DNA from: an uncultured Oscillospiraceae bacterium
GTDB taxonomy: Bacteria > Bacillota > Clostridia > Oscillospirales > Acutalibacteraceae
Length of the DNA: 5,041 bases
Direction: 5' to 3'
Assembly: GCA_900553525.1 (NCBI GenBank)
Contig: USDZ01000125.1
Span: 1 to 5,041, forward strand
Position numbers and translations under genes: made by a program
Part shown: piece after piece, positions 5,039 to 5,041 of the stretch
Layout of the letters: the number at the start of each line of letters is the position of its first letter
How positions within the stretch are numbered: the stretch's first letter is position 1
The notes under the pieces: generated by a model
The model's database searches: none
The model's input: the letters and a program-made list of their open reading frames with translations, nothing else
What the model was told of the DNA's origin: nothing

Positions 5039-5041
5039 CAT

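Noticed and set aside
1..5041. CRISPR array, tRNA, rRNA, transposase, prophage or toxin-antitoxin module
   Set aside because: No regularly spaced repeats, tRNA-like cloverleaf, conserved rRNA stretch, DDE/recombinase motif or paired small genes were seen on either strand.

Overview
The window looks like a chromosomal segment of a moderately GC-rich member of the Bacillota, most likely a Clostridia/Oscillospiraceae-type anaerobe. This is inferred from strong purine-rich ribosome binding sites, Gram-positive style -10 boxes, intrinsic terminators, and the gene content (a bacterial acyl-ACP thioesterase and a GT-C type membrane glycosyltransferase). No rRNA, tRNA, CRISPR array, insertion sequence or phage gene was seen.

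Layout. Positions 1-2406 hold three genes on the + strand in one apparent operon. They are the 3' part of a multi-pass membrane glycosyltransferase-like gene cut by the window edge, an acyl-ACP thioesterase with the DxNxHxNN active-site signature, and a protein whose middle resembles a PD-(D/E)XK-type core (D...ExQ) followed by a winged-helix-like tail. The last two genes overlap by 14 bases. The operon ends in an unusual 3' region (2426-2553). Two hairpins there are enclosed by a third pairing, giving a compact predicted three-way junction, and an 18-bp perfect terminator hairpin with a T run follows directly.

Positions 2594-3301 hold a convergent - strand gene for an unrecognised protein with one N-terminal membrane anchor and an extracytoplasmic domain. 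It has a lower-GC character than its neighbours and its own likely promoter. Positions 3302-3735 form a 434-base mostly non-coding stretch with promoter-like boxes, a doubtful 62-codon ORF, and a - strand terminator. Positions 3736-4926 (- strand) encode a complete minimal DEAD-box RNA helicase. Its transcript probably starts at a perfect extended -10 box at the right edge of the window and carries a leader of about 95 bases with short hairpins.

Functional reading. The left operon mixes envelope/lipid functions (glycosyl transfer at the membrane, release of fatty acids from acyl-ACP) with a protein of unknown role. The right half carries two independently transcribed genes. The best candidate for something undescribed is the structured RNA element at 2426-2553. 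The thioesterase/nuclease-fold gene pairing comes second.
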